From positions 1 through 64,000 of the forward strand of contig JAEXFN010000021.1 of NCBI GenBank assembly GCA_023400055.1: a stretch of DNA of 64,000 nt. The letters are read 5' to 3'. Under the pieces are notes generated by a model. That model did not search any database, was not told where the DNA came from, and saw only the letters and a program-made list of their open reading frames with translations. Made by a program: the position numbers and the translations under genes. Shown in pieces: positions 55,556 through 64,000 of the stretch (the stretch's first letter is position 1; each line of letters begins with the position of its first letter). The stretch comes from Bacillota bacterium. Its GTDB lineage: Bacteria > Bacillota > UBA4882 > UBA8346.

Positions 55556-56617
55556 ATGAAACCGAAGAAATTCGCCACGCTCAGAGATATCGCCAAACTG
55601 GCCGGGACATCCGTAACCAGCGTATCTTATATCCTATCCGGAGATCAGAAGCGCTACGTCAGCGACGAGCTGCGCCAGAAGGTCCTGAAAGCCGCCGATG
55701 AGCTTAACTACGTCAAAAGCGCTTTGGCGACCGGGCTCAAGGGCCAGAACCGGAAAATGCTGGCCATGCTGGTGCCGCAGTTCGATAATATATTTTTCAC
55801 GCGTTTGACCGCCGGCGTCGAAGAGGTCGCCTATAAGCACGGCTATATCCTGAACGTCTGCAACAGCCTCGATAATAGCGAAAGGGAACGGGAGATCATC
55901 GAGAATCTGGTGATGCACCGCATCGACGGCATCCTGATCTCGCCGACCGAGTCTTCCGCCGATAACATCCGTTACATCCGGGACTTTGGCATTCCTTTCA
56001 TGGTGGTGGACCGGGCCCTGAACGATATGACCGATTGCGACGCGGTCCTCACCGATAACCTGAACGCCGGTTATCTGGCAGCCAAATTACTGCTCGAGGC
56101 CGGCCACCGGAGCATCGCTTTTGTGGAATGGCAGACCAAGATTCCGAACCTGAAGGACCGCCTGTGGGGCTGCGTCAAAGCTTTTGAAGAAGCCAAACTG
56201 CCCAAGGAGCATATTTTATCCCTGAGTTATCAGGATTTGAAAAATACCCAGGGTAGCCAAATCGCCGCGGAGATTACCAAGGCCGGCGAGGTTACCGGGG
56301 TTATCTTCGGTCACCATAACCTGGCGGAGAAGTTTTTCGGATACGTCTTTCAAAATAAGATCGCGGCAATCGTCGACAGTTTGTCATTCGTCATGATTGG
56401 CAATCCGGTGTGGAGCAATTTCTGTCATCCCTTGATCACCTGTATCGATCCGCGAGAACATGAGATCGGCCGCGAGGCCGCCCTGCGCTTGATCAAGAAG
56501 ATTGAAGCGGAGGACGAGCGGAATATGGCCTCCCCGACCAGCATCGTCATCGGATGCAAGATAAAGCCGGGGGATTCGGTGAAAAAATTGACCGGTTCGG
56601 CTCATCCGAAACCTTAA
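55556..56617 (+). CDS. LacI family transcriptional regulator
   Basis: 353 aa. N-terminal LacI HTH and hinge (TLRDIAKLAGTSVTSVSYIL, LRQKVLKAADELNY), then a periplasmic-binding-protein-like ligand domain (MLVPQFDNIFFTRLTAGVEE, IDGILISPTES). The ATG at 55556 is downstream of both promoter and operator, unlike the longer open frame from 55337. Weak ribosome site. It should repress itself and the operon starting at 56732. Confidence 0.93.
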   Translation: MKPKKFATLRDIAKLAGTSVTSVSYILSGDQKRYVSDELRQKVLKAADELNYVKSALATGLKGQNRKMLAMLVPQFDNIFFTRLTAGVEEVAYKHGYILNVCNSLDNSEREREIIENLVMHRIDGILISPTESSADNIRYIRDFGIPFMVVDRALNDMTDCDAVLTDNLNAGYLAAKLLLEAGHRSIAFVEWQTKIPNLKDRLWGCVKAFEEAKLPKEHILSLSYQDLKNTQGSQIAAEITKAGEVTGVIFGHHNLAEKFFGYVFQNKIAAIVDSLSFVMIGNPVWSNFCHPLITCIDPREHEIGREAALRLIKKIEAEDERNMASPTSIVIGCKIKPGDSVKKLTGSAHPKP

Positions 56618-56647
56618 AAAAGGGCCGCAATTATTTTTTTGGTCGAT

Positions 56648-56694
56648 AAGGAAACGTTTCCTTTTTTTAATAGCTCATAAGCAAACGTTTCCTT
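56648..56694. promoter_or_regulatory. Paired LacI operators upstream of sugar operon 3
   Basis: AAGGAAACGTTTCCTT (56648-56663, perfect palindrome) and AAGCAAACGTTTCCTT (56679-56694, one mismatch), centres 31 bp apart, about three helical turns. A TATTAT -10-like sequence overlaps the second site, so binding would block transcription. Confidence 0.82.
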
Positions 56695-56731
56695 ATTATA
56701 AAAACATTCTAAACAGAAGGGAGCGATTTGT

Positions 56732-57532
56732 TTGATTGGGGTTAAAGAGTTTAACCACGTGGCAGAGATCGTTTCAGACGCGCAGAAAACGGTCCGGTTT
56801 TACATGGATATTCTGGATGCGCGGGTCGTCAGGGAGGGCTATATTCCTTCGTCCAAGACCAGAAGCGTTTATCTACAGATCGGCCAGGGAATGATCGAGC
56901 TTTTATGCAGCGAGGACAATGAGAACCAGACCAAGGGCTTCGGACATATCGCGTTTCTCACCGATCAGCTGGACGCGGTATATGAACGGTTGAAAGATCA
57001 GTACGAATTTTTTGCGCAGCCGAAACCGGCCGGTTCCGGCGTGGGCAGGCTGGCGTTTCTGTACGGCCCGAACCGGGAAAAAGTCGAGTTCCTGGAGCGG
57101 GATGACTCGTTCCGGCAACCGCCGGTCAAGATGAACGATACCATCGTCCAGAGTTTTGACCATATCTCGATCAATGCTCAGAATCTGGAGCGAGCCAAGG
57201 CTTTTTACATTGGGGCTCTGGGATTGAAAGAACTAAAGACGCTGACCGTCGCCGCATCCCAGCTGGAAATGGCCTATGTCGGTATGGACCAGGATACTTT
57301 GGAGCTTTCCCATGCGCCGTCGACCACCACCGCGGAACCGCTGATCACCCACATCGCTTTCCGCGTCGCCGATGTGGACCTGATGCACGAACGGCTGAAA
57401 AAATACGGCGTACCGGTAATGGCGGGCTTCCCCAAACAGGCGGGAACCGGGATCGGCAGACTTCTCAATTTTAAAGACCCCGATGGAATGACCATCGAGA
57501 TCGTCGACCGGAAAGATGTCCGAGAGCTATAA
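56732..57532 (+). CDS. Double VOC (glyoxalase-like) domain protein
   Basis: 266 aa with two vicinal-oxygen-chelate modules: residues about 5-120 (FNHVAEIVSDAQKTVRFY, GHIAFLTDQLD, GPNREKVEFLE) and 140-262 (FDHISINAQNLERAKAFY, THIAFRVADVD, DPDGMTIEIVD). Each has the His and Glu expected for metal ligands. Could be a lyase, epimerase or dioxygenase acting on the imported compound. TTG start at 56732, 8 bases after AAGGGAG. First gene of the LacI-controlled operon. Confidence 0.85.
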   Translation: MIGVKEFNHVAEIVSDAQKTVRFYMDILDARVVREGYIPSSKTRSVYLQIGQGMIELLCSEDNENQTKGFGHIAFLTDQLDAVYERLKDQYEFFAQPKPAGSGVGRLAFLYGPNREKVEFLERDDSFRQPPVKMNDTIVQSFDHISINAQNLERAKAFYIGALGLKELKTLTVAASQLEMAYVGMDQDTLELSHAPSTTTAEPLITHIAFRVADVDLMHERLKKYGVPVMAGFPKQAGTGIGRLLNFKDPDGMTIEIVDRKDVREL

Positions 57533-57559
57533 ATCATAAATAAAAGGGAGTTGAGATTG

Positions 57560-58801
57560 ATGTCTAAGAAAATAATCGCGTTGGCATTGGTCGTCGCCAT
57601 GGCCTTTTTGATGAACGGTTTCGATCCGAACGTCAAAGCGGCCTCGAATACGGATAAGAATCTGACCATCACCATGTGGATGGGCAGCTGGTACGCTGAT
57701 CAGGCGCCGGTGATTGAAAAAGCGTTTGCCGAAGCCAACAAAGGATTTAAGCTGCACATCGAGCCGTTGCCGATTAACGGTTATCTCGATAACGCCATTA
57801 CCGCCACTTTGGGCGGCACCCCCCCGGATCTGATCGACCTCGATATCACCAGCCTGGGCGCGATGCAGGAAAAGAAGCTTTTAAAACCGTGGAACATGTC
57901 CGGGGTCAATCTCAAGGATTTTCCGGCGGGTCTTTTAAACGGCACCAAGTATAAGGGCGCTTATTATGGATTGCCGGACCGGGTCTCGTCGCAGGTGATG
58001 ATCTACAACAAAACCCTTTTCGACAAAGCGGGGCTTCCCTATCCCACCAGCAACTGGACCAATGCGGACATGGTCCGGATCGCCAAAAAGCTGACCATTC
58101 CCGCGCAACAGCAATACGGCATCGGCATGGCCGGATCGCTGGTGGATTCGGGCAACACCATGCAGTCGTTCACCCAGGCGGTGTGGTCCAACGGCGCCGA
58201 TTTTATGGATAAGAAGCAGACCAAGGTCACGCTGAACACGCCGAAAGCCATCAAGGCCATCGATTTCTGGGCCGGCCTTTATAACCGGGAAAAAGTCACT
58301 CCGACCGGCATCCTCAACTACACGGTCAGCAAGGACATTGAGCCGATGTTTATGGAAGGCAAGATCGGCATGTTCATCAGCGGTCAAAACAGCCTCGACA
58401 ACATCGTCAAATCGGGCAAGGTCAATTGGGGCACCTGTGAGGTGCCGGGCAAGATCAGTCCGGTGGGCGGCTACGTCCTGGTCATTCCGGCCACTGCCAA
58501 GCATCCGAACGAAGCGGCCGCCTTCGCCAAATGGTTTGTGGAACCGGCCAACCTGGCCAAGTTGGCGATCCGTACCCCAGCCAGCCTGGCCGCGAACCAG
58601 CTCCCGCCGTGGAACGCCGACCGCTATAAGATCTTCACGGTTACGGCCATGAAAGGCAAAGCGATGCCGACGGTCTCCAAATGGTATGATTTGCAACAGA
58701 TCATCGTGGCGGAACTGCAGTATGTTTTGGAAGGCACCAAAACAGCGGCGCAGGCCGGCAAGGATATGACCGCGCGTTGCAACGAGCTGCTCGCGAAGTA
58801 A
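57560..58801 (+). CDS. ABC sugar transporter extracytoplasmic binding protein (CUT1)
   Basis: 413 aa SBP_bac_1 protein. Signal peptide MSKKIIALALVVAMAFLMNG with cleavage near VKA-AS; again no lipobox cysteine. LTITMWMGSWY, GLPDRVSSQVMIYNKTLFDKAG and FAKWFVEPANLAKL are typical of the family. ATG at 57560 follows AAAGGGAG. The ligand is unknown. Confidence 0.9.
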   Translation: MSKKIIALALVVAMAFLMNGFDPNVKAASNTDKNLTITMWMGSWYADQAPVIEKAFAEANKGFKLHIEPLPINGYLDNAITATLGGTPPDLIDLDITSLGAMQEKKLLKPWNMSGVNLKDFPAGLLNGTKYKGAYYGLPDRVSSQVMIYNKTLFDKAGLPYPTSNWTNADMVRIAKKLTIPAQQQYGIGMAGSLVDSGNTMQSFTQAVWSNGADFMDKKQTKVTLNTPKAIKAIDFWAGLYNREKVTPTGILNYTVSKDIEPMFMEGKIGMFISGQNSLDNIVKSGKVNWGTCEVPGKISPVGGYVLVIPATAKHPNEAAAFAKWFVEPANLAKLAIRTPASLAANQLPPWNADRYKIFTVTAMKGKAMPTVSKWYDLQQIIVAELQYVLEGTKTAAQAGKDMTARCNELLAK

Positions 58802-58822
58802 GCTAAGCAGTGAGAGTGAAGG

Positions 58823-58847
58823 CGGCGTGGGTCGAATGCCCACGCCG
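58823..58847 (+). other. Intercistronic hairpin between binding protein and permease genes
   Basis: 9-bp arms CGGCGTGGG (58823-58831) and CCCACGCCG (58839-58847), loop TCGAATG. Third example of this arrangement in the window. Confidence 0.8.
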
Positions 58848-58873
58848 ACCCTTTGGAAGGGAGTGTAGATGGC

Positions 58874-59761
58874 GTGACCAATAAGACCAGACGGATTTAT
58901 GCAGGAATCATATATACACTGCCTTGTATCATCGTTTTATTGCTGATGATGTTTAATCCGGTCGTGCAAACCTTTAAATATGCATTCTCCAATGTGTCCT
59001 TGCCTTTTTTCGAGACGCAGTTTACCGGGGTGGACAATTTCAAACGGGTCCTTTCAATGCCCGAGGTCGGGACCATTTTTAAAAATACTTTTTTCTGGAT
59101 TATCGGAGCGGTGATCCTCCGGTTTTCACTGGGGTTCGCCGCCGCATTGGTGATGGACGGCAAGAGCAAGCTGTTTAAGGTCATGAGCGTCATCGCGATG
59201 CTGCCCTGGACGGTGCCGTCCATCGTCGCCGCCAACATCTGGCGCTGGATGCTGCAGAGCGATTTCGGGCTGATCAACGGCACCTTGCGCGCGCTGGGCT
59301 TAGGGTTTATGGCTGCGAACTGGCTGGGCAGTTCCCGGCTGGCTTTCTCATCGGTACTGGTTGCCTACGCCTGGTCCGGCTTCCCCTTTGTGATGTTGTT
59401 GCTGCTCTCGGGGATGCAGGGCATACCGGCCGTGCTGTACGAGTCGGGCAAAATCGACGGCGCCAACAGCTTTCAACTGTTTACGCATATTACCATACCC
59501 AGTCTGAAATCGGTCATCTTTATCGCCATTATCCTGGAGGCCATTAACGCCCTCAACTCTTTCGATCTGCTGTACCTCTTGACCGGCGGCGGCCCGGGCC
59601 ATTCCTCGGAGATCCTCGGGCTATTCATCTACCGGCTCGGCTTCACCGACTTCGATTTCGCGGGGGCGTCCGCGGTCAGCGTGGTCGTATTCGGCATCGC
59701 GGCGCTGGGATTCCTGTTGTACGCGCCCACCCAATTTAAAAAAGCGAGGAAAGGGGAGTAA
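58874..59761 (+). CDS. ABC sugar transporter permease (MalF type)
   Basis: 295 aa, six helices starting YTLPCIIVLLLMMFNPVVQ. The EAA-type loop VLYESGKIDGANSFQLFTHITIP has Ser-Gly in place of the usual Ala-Ala. GTG at 58874, about 10 bases after GGGAG; the TTG at 58853 would be too close to the hairpin and site. Confidence 0.88.
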   Translation: MTNKTRRIYAGIIYTLPCIIVLLLMMFNPVVQTFKYAFSNVSLPFFETQFTGVDNFKRVLSMPEVGTIFKNTFFWIIGAVILRFSLGFAAALVMDGKSKLFKVMSVIAMLPWTVPSIVAANIWRWMLQSDFGLINGTLRALGLGFMAANWLGSSRLAFSSVLVAYAWSGFPFVMLLLLSGMQGIPAVLYESGKIDGANSFQLFTHITIPSLKSVIFIAIILEAINALNSFDLLYLLTGGGPGHSSEILGLFIYRLGFTDFDFAGASAVSVVVFGIAALGFLLYAPTQFKKARKGE

Positions 59762-59764
59762 GCA

Positions 59765-60595
59765 ATGCAAAAGCGCCAACCGTCGAACGGGCCGAAGATC
59801 TTCTTTTCTCTCCTGATTTGTCTTTTTAGTTTATTCCCGATTGTATGGGGAGCCGTGACTTCCCTGAAGACAGCGGACAAAGTCTATCATTATCCGCCGA
59901 CCTGGATCCCCGACCCGCTGACATTGTCCAATTACCTGACCATCTTTCGCAACAGCGACATGGTTCATTACTTTGTCAACACCGTCATCATCGCGGTCGG
60001 CTCGACGCTGGTGTCGATGGTGGTGTCGATCCTGGCGGCCTATGGTTTCTCGCGGTACAAGTTCCCGGGGAACAACACCCTGATGTGGTCGATCCTGTTC
60101 ACCAGACTGCTGCCCCGGGTGACGATTATCATCCCGTTTTATATCACCTTGAAAAACATGGGCATTCTCAATACTTATCCGGGCCTGATCCTGGTTTACC
60201 TGATGGTGGGCATGGCGGTCTCGGTCTGGCTGCTGAAGGGATATTTCGACAATCTGCCCTATGAGATCGAGGAAGCGGCGACGATCGACGGCTGCAACTC
60301 TTTTCAGCTGCTGACTAAGATCGTCCTGCCGATATCCTTGCCCGCCCTGGCGACGGTGTGCATCAATAACCTGATCCTGGCCTGGAACGAGTTCCTGTTC
60401 GCGCTGACCATGACTCAGGGCAAGGCGATCCGCCCGATCTCGGTGGGGCTGGCTTTCTATATCGACGAATCGGGCATCCAATGGGGGCCGTTGATGGCCG
60501 CTTCGATCCTGATGAGCATTCCCGCGATCATCCTGCTGTCCATCGGCCAGCGGAGCATGGTCAAGGGGCTGAGCGACGGAGCCGTGAAAGGTTAA
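59765..60595 (+). CDS. ABC sugar transporter permease (MalG type)
   Basis: 276 aa, six helices. EAA loop: EIEEAATIDGCNSFQLLTKIVLP; C-terminal SMVKGLSDGAVKG is the MalG-type ending. 3 bp after the previous gene, GGGGAG upstream. Confidence 0.93.
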   Translation: MQKRQPSNGPKIFFSLLICLFSLFPIVWGAVTSLKTADKVYHYPPTWIPDPLTLSNYLTIFRNSDMVHYFVNTVIIAVGSTLVSMVVSILAAYGFSRYKFPGNNTLMWSILFTRLLPRVTIIIPFYITLKNMGILNTYPGLILVYLMVGMAVSVWLLKGYFDNLPYEIEEAATIDGCNSFQLLTKIVLPISLPALATVCINNLILAWNEFLFALTMTQGKAIRPISVGLAFYIDESGIQWGPLMAASILMSIPAIILLSIGQRSMVKGLSDGAVKG

Positions 60596-60646
60596 ACCCA
60601 TGGATTTAAATATTTTATTCGGATTATTCGGAGAAAGGGGTTTCCC

Positions 60647-61462
60647 ATGAAACTTTCATTTAGCACGTTAGGCTGTCCCGGTTGGGGACTGGATGAGGTC
60701 GTCGCCACCTGCCGGGACTATGGTTATGAGGGCGTGGAGTTGCGCGGTTTGCGGGACTCCCGGGAACTGGTCGGCTTGCCGGAATTCGCGCCGGAAAACC
60801 TTCAGGCCACCGCCAACCGGTTCCGCGTCCACCGCATCGCGATCGCTTGCGTATCGACCGGATTGAAATTCACCGATACCACGGCGGCGGCCCAGCGAGA
60901 GCGGCTGGCCACGGCCGGGAAGTATTTCGAAATTTGCAACGCGTTGGATTGCGAATACATCCGCGTCTTCGGCGGCGACGTCGCCGCGGATGTCGCCGCG
61001 GCGGCCATGGACCAGCACGTGCGGGAGATTAACGAGCAATTGCAGGAACTCTGCAACGCGGCCAAGCGCAAGGGAGTGACGCCGCTGGTGGAGACCCATG
61101 ACAGTTTTTGCCGTTCCACCGACATCCTGAAAATCGTCCAAGGCAACAGCAACATCGGGATCATCTGGGATATCCTCCATCCTTACCGCTGGGGCGAAAC
61201 GATGGAAACCACCTATGCGGGGATCAAGGATTATATCCGGCACATCCACATCAAGGACAGCCTGAACTATTCCAAGGACGGTTTCGACATCACCCTGCCG
61301 GGGGAGGGAACCGTGCCTATCAAACGGGCGCTGGTGATCCTGGCGGCCCACGGTTACGACGGATTCCTCTCGTTTGAGTGGGAACGGGCCTGGCATCCGG
61401 AGATTGCGGCGCCGGAGATCGCTTTGCCGCATTATACGAACTATATGAAGGCGATCCTGTAA
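60647..61462 (+). CDS. Sugar phosphate isomerase/epimerase, TIM barrel
   Basis: 271 aa xylose-isomerase-like (AP-endonuclease-2 family) protein. Metal-ligand candidates: VETHDSF, WDILHPYRWG, HIHIKD and SFEWERAW. It opens FSTLGCPGW and is homologous along its length to the first 265 residues of the fusion at 8.3 kb. Probably isomerises or epimerises a keto-sugar from the imported compound. AAAGGGG precedes the ATG. Confidence 0.9.
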   Translation: MKLSFSTLGCPGWGLDEVVATCRDYGYEGVELRGLRDSRELVGLPEFAPENLQATANRFRVHRIAIACVSTGLKFTDTTAAAQRERLATAGKYFEICNALDCEYIRVFGGDVAADVAAAAMDQHVREINEQLQELCNAAKRKGVTPLVETHDSFCRSTDILKIVQGNSNIGIIWDILHPYRWGETMETTYAGIKDYIRHIHIKDSLNYSKDGFDITLPGEGTVPIKRALVILAAHGYDGFLSFEWERAWHPEIAAPEIALPHYTNYMKAIL

Positions 61463-61518
61463 CCGGCGGCCGTTTCAAACTGGCCGGAGACAATCTTAAG
61501 ACAAAGGAGGTGTTGGCC

Positions 61519-62235
61519 TTGCTGCAAGATTATCGGACCGCGCTGGTGACCGGCGGCAGTTCGGGAATCGGCCGCGACATCGCGCTCGCCTTGGCCGGGG
61601 CGGGAATCAAAACCGTCATTCTGGGCAGGGACCGGGCCCGGTTGGAACAGGTGCAGGCGCTGCATCCGGCGGCGATCTATCCGGTCGTCTGCGATGTGGC
61701 CCGCTACGATCAGGTGCGCCAGGCGGTCCGGACCGCGCTGGACGTTTTGCAATCCGTCGATATCCTCGTCAATTGCGCCGGGGTGAGCATGCGCGAGCCG
61801 CTGAAGGTCGGTGAAATCGACCCGGCGGAGATCGACCGGATCATCGATACCAATTTGAAAGGCGTTTTTTATCTGTGCCAGGAGGTCCTGCCAGCGATGG
61901 CCGGGGCCGGGCGGGGCTATGTGATCAATATCCTGTCGACCGCGGCCTACGCGGCCGGTGCGGGTGCCTCGGTCTACTCGGCCTCCAAATTCGGCGCCCG
62001 GGCCGTCACGGAGGCGATCGACGCCGAATACCGTCACTGCGGGATCCGCGTCTCCGCGGTCAGCCCGGGTCCGGTCGACACCGCCATCTGGACCCATAAG
62101 AAGAAGCAGCCCGATCCGGCGCTGCGCCAAACGTTCATGCGGCCGGAAACGATCACCCAAACCGTGCTGTACTTATTGGAATTGCCGCAGGATGTCATCG
62201 TCGACAATATTCTAATTAAACCGATTTCGATCTAG
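61519..62235 (+). CDS. Short-chain dehydrogenase/reductase (SDR)
   Basis: 238 aa classical SDR. TGGSSGIGR cofactor site near residue 9, NCAGVS, catalytic Ser in INILSTAAY, and the YSASK motif with Tyr and Lys. TTG at 61519, 8 bases after AAAGGAGG, is chosen; the longer frame reaches back into the upstream gene. Likely oxidises a sugar alcohol or keto-sugar. Confidence 0.9.
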   Translation: MLQDYRTALVTGGSSGIGRDIALALAGAGIKTVILGRDRARLEQVQALHPAAIYPVVCDVARYDQVRQAVRTALDVLQSVDILVNCAGVSMREPLKVGEIDPAEIDRIIDTNLKGVFYLCQEVLPAMAGAGRGYVINILSTAAYAAGAGASVYSASKFGARAVTEAIDAEYRHCGIRVSAVSPGPVDTAIWTHKKKQPDPALRQTFMRPETITQTVLYLLELPQDVIVDNILIKPISI

Positions 62236-62253
62236 GGAACTGGGGGAAAACAA

Positions 62254-63429
62254 ATGCAGACCATCAGTGTTGGTACAGTCGGCTGTGGTTTTATCGCGCA
62301 TATCCACGCCGAAGCGTTAAAACGGGTCGCCGGGATCAAGGTGCGCTTTAAGGCCGTGACCGGAACGGACCTGGATCTCAACCGCGAATTCGCCGCCAAG
62401 TTCGGTTACGAAACGATCTACGACAGCTTCGAGGAGCTGCTCGGCGACGACGCGATCGACGTGATCGATATTTGCGTGCCCAATATGCTCCACTCGCAAT
62501 TTATTTTACAGGCGGCCCAAGCCGGCAAACACATCATCTGTGAAAAGCCAATGCTGGGGTTCTTCGCCGATTATCAGCCGGGCGAATCCCAGGCGGACTA
62601 CGCCAAACGCGCCTTCGAATTTGTCAATGAGGAGAAAGAGCGCATCCGCCGGGCCATCGCCGCGGGCGGGGTGAAGCTGATGTACGCCGAGGACTGGCTC
62701 TATGCGCCGCCGATGGCCAAGGCCAAAGAATTGATCAAGGCCTCGGGGGGCACCATCCTCGACATCCGGGCCGAGGAGAGCCACAGCGGCTCGCACGCCC
62801 TCTACACCCGCAAGCGGGCCTCCAGCGGCGGCGGGGCCATGCTGGTGCTGGGCAGTCATCCGGTGGCTGCGGCCATTCATCTGAAGAACTATGAAGGCCT
62901 GATCAAGACCGGCCGGAAGATCACCGTGCGCTCGGTGGTCGCCAGCATGGCCCGGTTCAACGGCGAGCCGGTCGGCCAGAGCGGCGAACCGACCTTTGTC
63001 TCCAACGACTGGATCGACGTGGAGAACTGGGCGACGGCCATCCTGACCTTCAGCGACGGCAGCAAGGCGGTGATCACCGATTCCTTCGCGCTGCTCGGCG
63101 GGGTCCGGAACACGCTGGAGATCTACCTGAACAATTGCGTCGTCAAATGCAACATGACCCCGAACAATTCGTTGAATATCTATTCGCCGCAGCAAGGCAT
63201 CTTCGACGGGGTCTATCTCCGGGAGAAACTGGAGACCAACGCCGGTTGGCACGACATCAACGCCGACGAGGACTGGATGCGGGGCTATCCCCAGGAGATG
63301 CAGGAATTCATGGAATGCCTCGCCTCGGATAAGGCGCCGCTCTCCGACTGGGAGATCGCCGCCGATACGGTGACCGCCATTTACGCGGCCTATGTTGCGG
63401 CCGCCACCGGCACCGTCGTCAACTTGTAA
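62254..63429 (+). CDS. Gfo/Idh/MocA family oxidoreductase
   Basis: 391 aa. N-terminal Rossmann fold VGTVGCGFIAHIHAEALKRV, the family EKP motif in HIICEKPMLG, and a C-terminal alpha/beta domain with SHSGSHALYTRKRASSGGGAML. NAD(P)-dependent sugar or polyol dehydrogenase, last gene of the LacI operon. Together with VOC, TIM-barrel and SDR enzymes it suggests a keto-sugar or inositol-like route. Confidence 0.92.
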   Translation: MQTISVGTVGCGFIAHIHAEALKRVAGIKVRFKAVTGTDLDLNREFAAKFGYETIYDSFEELLGDDAIDVIDICVPNMLHSQFILQAAQAGKHIICEKPMLGFFADYQPGESQADYAKRAFEFVNEEKERIRRAIAAGGVKLMYAEDWLYAPPMAKAKELIKASGGTILDIRAEESHSGSHALYTRKRASSGGGAMLVLGSHPVAAAIHLKNYEGLIKTGRKITVRSVVASMARFNGEPVGQSGEPTFVSNDWIDVENWATAILTFSDGSKAVITDSFALLGGVRNTLEIYLNNCVVKCNMTPNNSLNIYSPQQGIFDGVYLREKLETNAGWHDINADEDWMRGYPQEMQEFMECLASDKAPLSDWEIAADTVTAIYAAYVAAATGTVVNL

Positions 63430-63501
63430 TTCCAGGCTCGCCGTCCGGCAACGGAGCCGGGCCGGGGCGGGCGGGCCGCCATTCTTTCGCTGGAGGAGAC
63501 C

Positions 63502-63705
63502 ATGGCCATCCATCAGCAAACCATCCTGGCCTTGCAGCAGCAAATTGCCGCCGGACGCAACAAGCTGCAAGCGCTGTGGCAGGGCAGCGGGCGGATCGAT
63601 TCGACCCTCCTGGCCGCCAGCGCCGAATTGGACGAATTGATCAATCGCTATTACCGTTTGCCGGAATCCGGCGCCGAATTGGATTCCGGCGAATGTCAAT
63701 ACTGA
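63502..63705 (+). CDS. Spo0E-like sporulation regulatory phosphatase
   Basis: 67 aa. The C-terminal helix contains SAELDELINRYYRL, matching the Spo0E signature S-x-x-L-D-x-x-I, and the N-terminal helix ILALQQQIAAGRNKLQAL is as expected. These proteins dephosphorylate Spo0A-P. GGAGGAG precedes the ATG. Supports an endospore-forming host. Confidence 0.8.
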   Translation: MAIHQQTILALQQQIAAGRNKLQALWQGSGRIDSTLLAASAELDELINRYYRLPESGAELDSGECQY

Positions 63706-63782
63706 GTTGGGGTTGCGCCGGGGCAACCGCTCCGAATCGCGCGGTCCTTCATCCGCGGGCCGGAGATGATTGCCCGAGCCTC

Positions 63783-64000
63783 GGGACCGCATTCCCAAAC
63801 CCTGGGACAGTTCTCCCGAGGGCTGGGTCAGTTTGCCCAAAGCCTGGGAATGTTTGCCCAACCCTTGGGAAAGGTTACCCAAGCCTTGGGAGAGTTTTCC
63901 CGACTCTTGGGCAACCTCTCCCAGGCTTTGGGACAGTTTGCCCAAAGGTTGGGCGTGCTTTCCCAAAGGTCGGGCAAGTTAGGACGGGACGATCCCTAAC
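63783..64000 (+). repeat. Family C 21-bp array, locus 4, entering family B at the window edge
   Basis: The most regular family C copy. Units start every 21 bp at 63783, 63804, 63825, 63846, 63867, 63888, 63909, 63930 and 63951, each of the form TTGGGNCAGTTTNCCCAAG with TTGGG/CCCAA dyads. At 63986 it switches to GGGACGATCCCTAAC, the first family B unit, and the window ends. On translation the units read as degenerate heptads (for example LGQFAQS), a by-product of period 21. Confidence 0.92.

Overview
Organism. The genes point to a heterotrophic, endospore-forming Bacillota. Strong AGGAGG-type ribosome binding sites with frequent TTG/GTG starts, a T-box leader, YesM/YesN two-component sugar regulation, PucR and FCD-GntR regulators and a Spo0E-like protein all fit. 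DNA is GC-rich by eye. All four ABC solute-binding proteins have plain Sec signal peptides without a lipobox cysteine, which suggests a periplasm. A diderm, Gram-negative-staining Bacillota (Limnochordia/Hydrogenispora-like) is my best but low-confidence guess. No tRNA, rRNA, intact IS, phage or CRISPR locus was seen.

Layout. 0-0.5 kb: a 21-bp repeat array rich in DnaA-box sequences. 0.5-2.2 kb (minus): DUF711/ACT gene pair. 2.6-7.5 kb: pseudokinase-like membrane protein, FucU mutarotase, secreted beta-propeller, small lipoprotein. 7.7-10.8 kb: leucine-type T-box leader followed by a TIM-barrel/acyl-CoA ligase fusion. 11-20.9 kb: YesM/YesN pair, a second DnaA-box array, then a CUT1 sugar transporter with a GH130 phosphorylase and a flavoprotein. 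21.2-27 kb: alpha/beta hydrolase, small helical protein, lgt, PocR-domain histidine kinase and HD-GYP response regulator. 27-43 kb: polyamine block (aguB, aguA, aldehyde dehydrogenase, potABC, putrescine aminotransferase, potD, D-aminoacylase-like hydrolase, Fe-alcohol dehydrogenase, GABA aminotransferase, PucR regulator). 43.2-53.5 kb: GntR regulator and a transporter plus four-carbon acid-sugar (threonate/erythronate type) operon. 53.5-54.7 kb: Lrp regulator divergent from a cysteine hydrolase. 55.5-63.4 kb: LacI regulator and a third sugar/polyol operon. 63.5-63.7 kb: Spo0E-like gene.

How the genes work together. The polyamine block encodes a near-complete route: agmatine to N-carbamoylputrescine to putrescine to 4-aminobutanal to GABA to succinic semialdehyde, plausibly ending in reduction to 4-hydroxybutyrate. 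Three separate CUT1 transporters each have a binding protein and two permeases but no ATPase, so a shared ATPase elsewhere is likely. Each operon has its own regulator and, for GntR and LacI, visible palindromic operators at both the regulator and the operon.

Most unusual signal. Six intergenic arrays, all in the same orientation, are built from units of exactly 21 bp, most of which carry a short inverted repeat. Two of them (family A) carry DnaA-box consensus sites every 21 bp with an 84-bp higher-order period. The other four are a compound element: a G/C-rich family C module running through a conserved junction into a family B module. The window ends just as the fourth copy enters its B module. 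Their function is unknown; DnaA titration or chromosome organisation is an inference for family A only.
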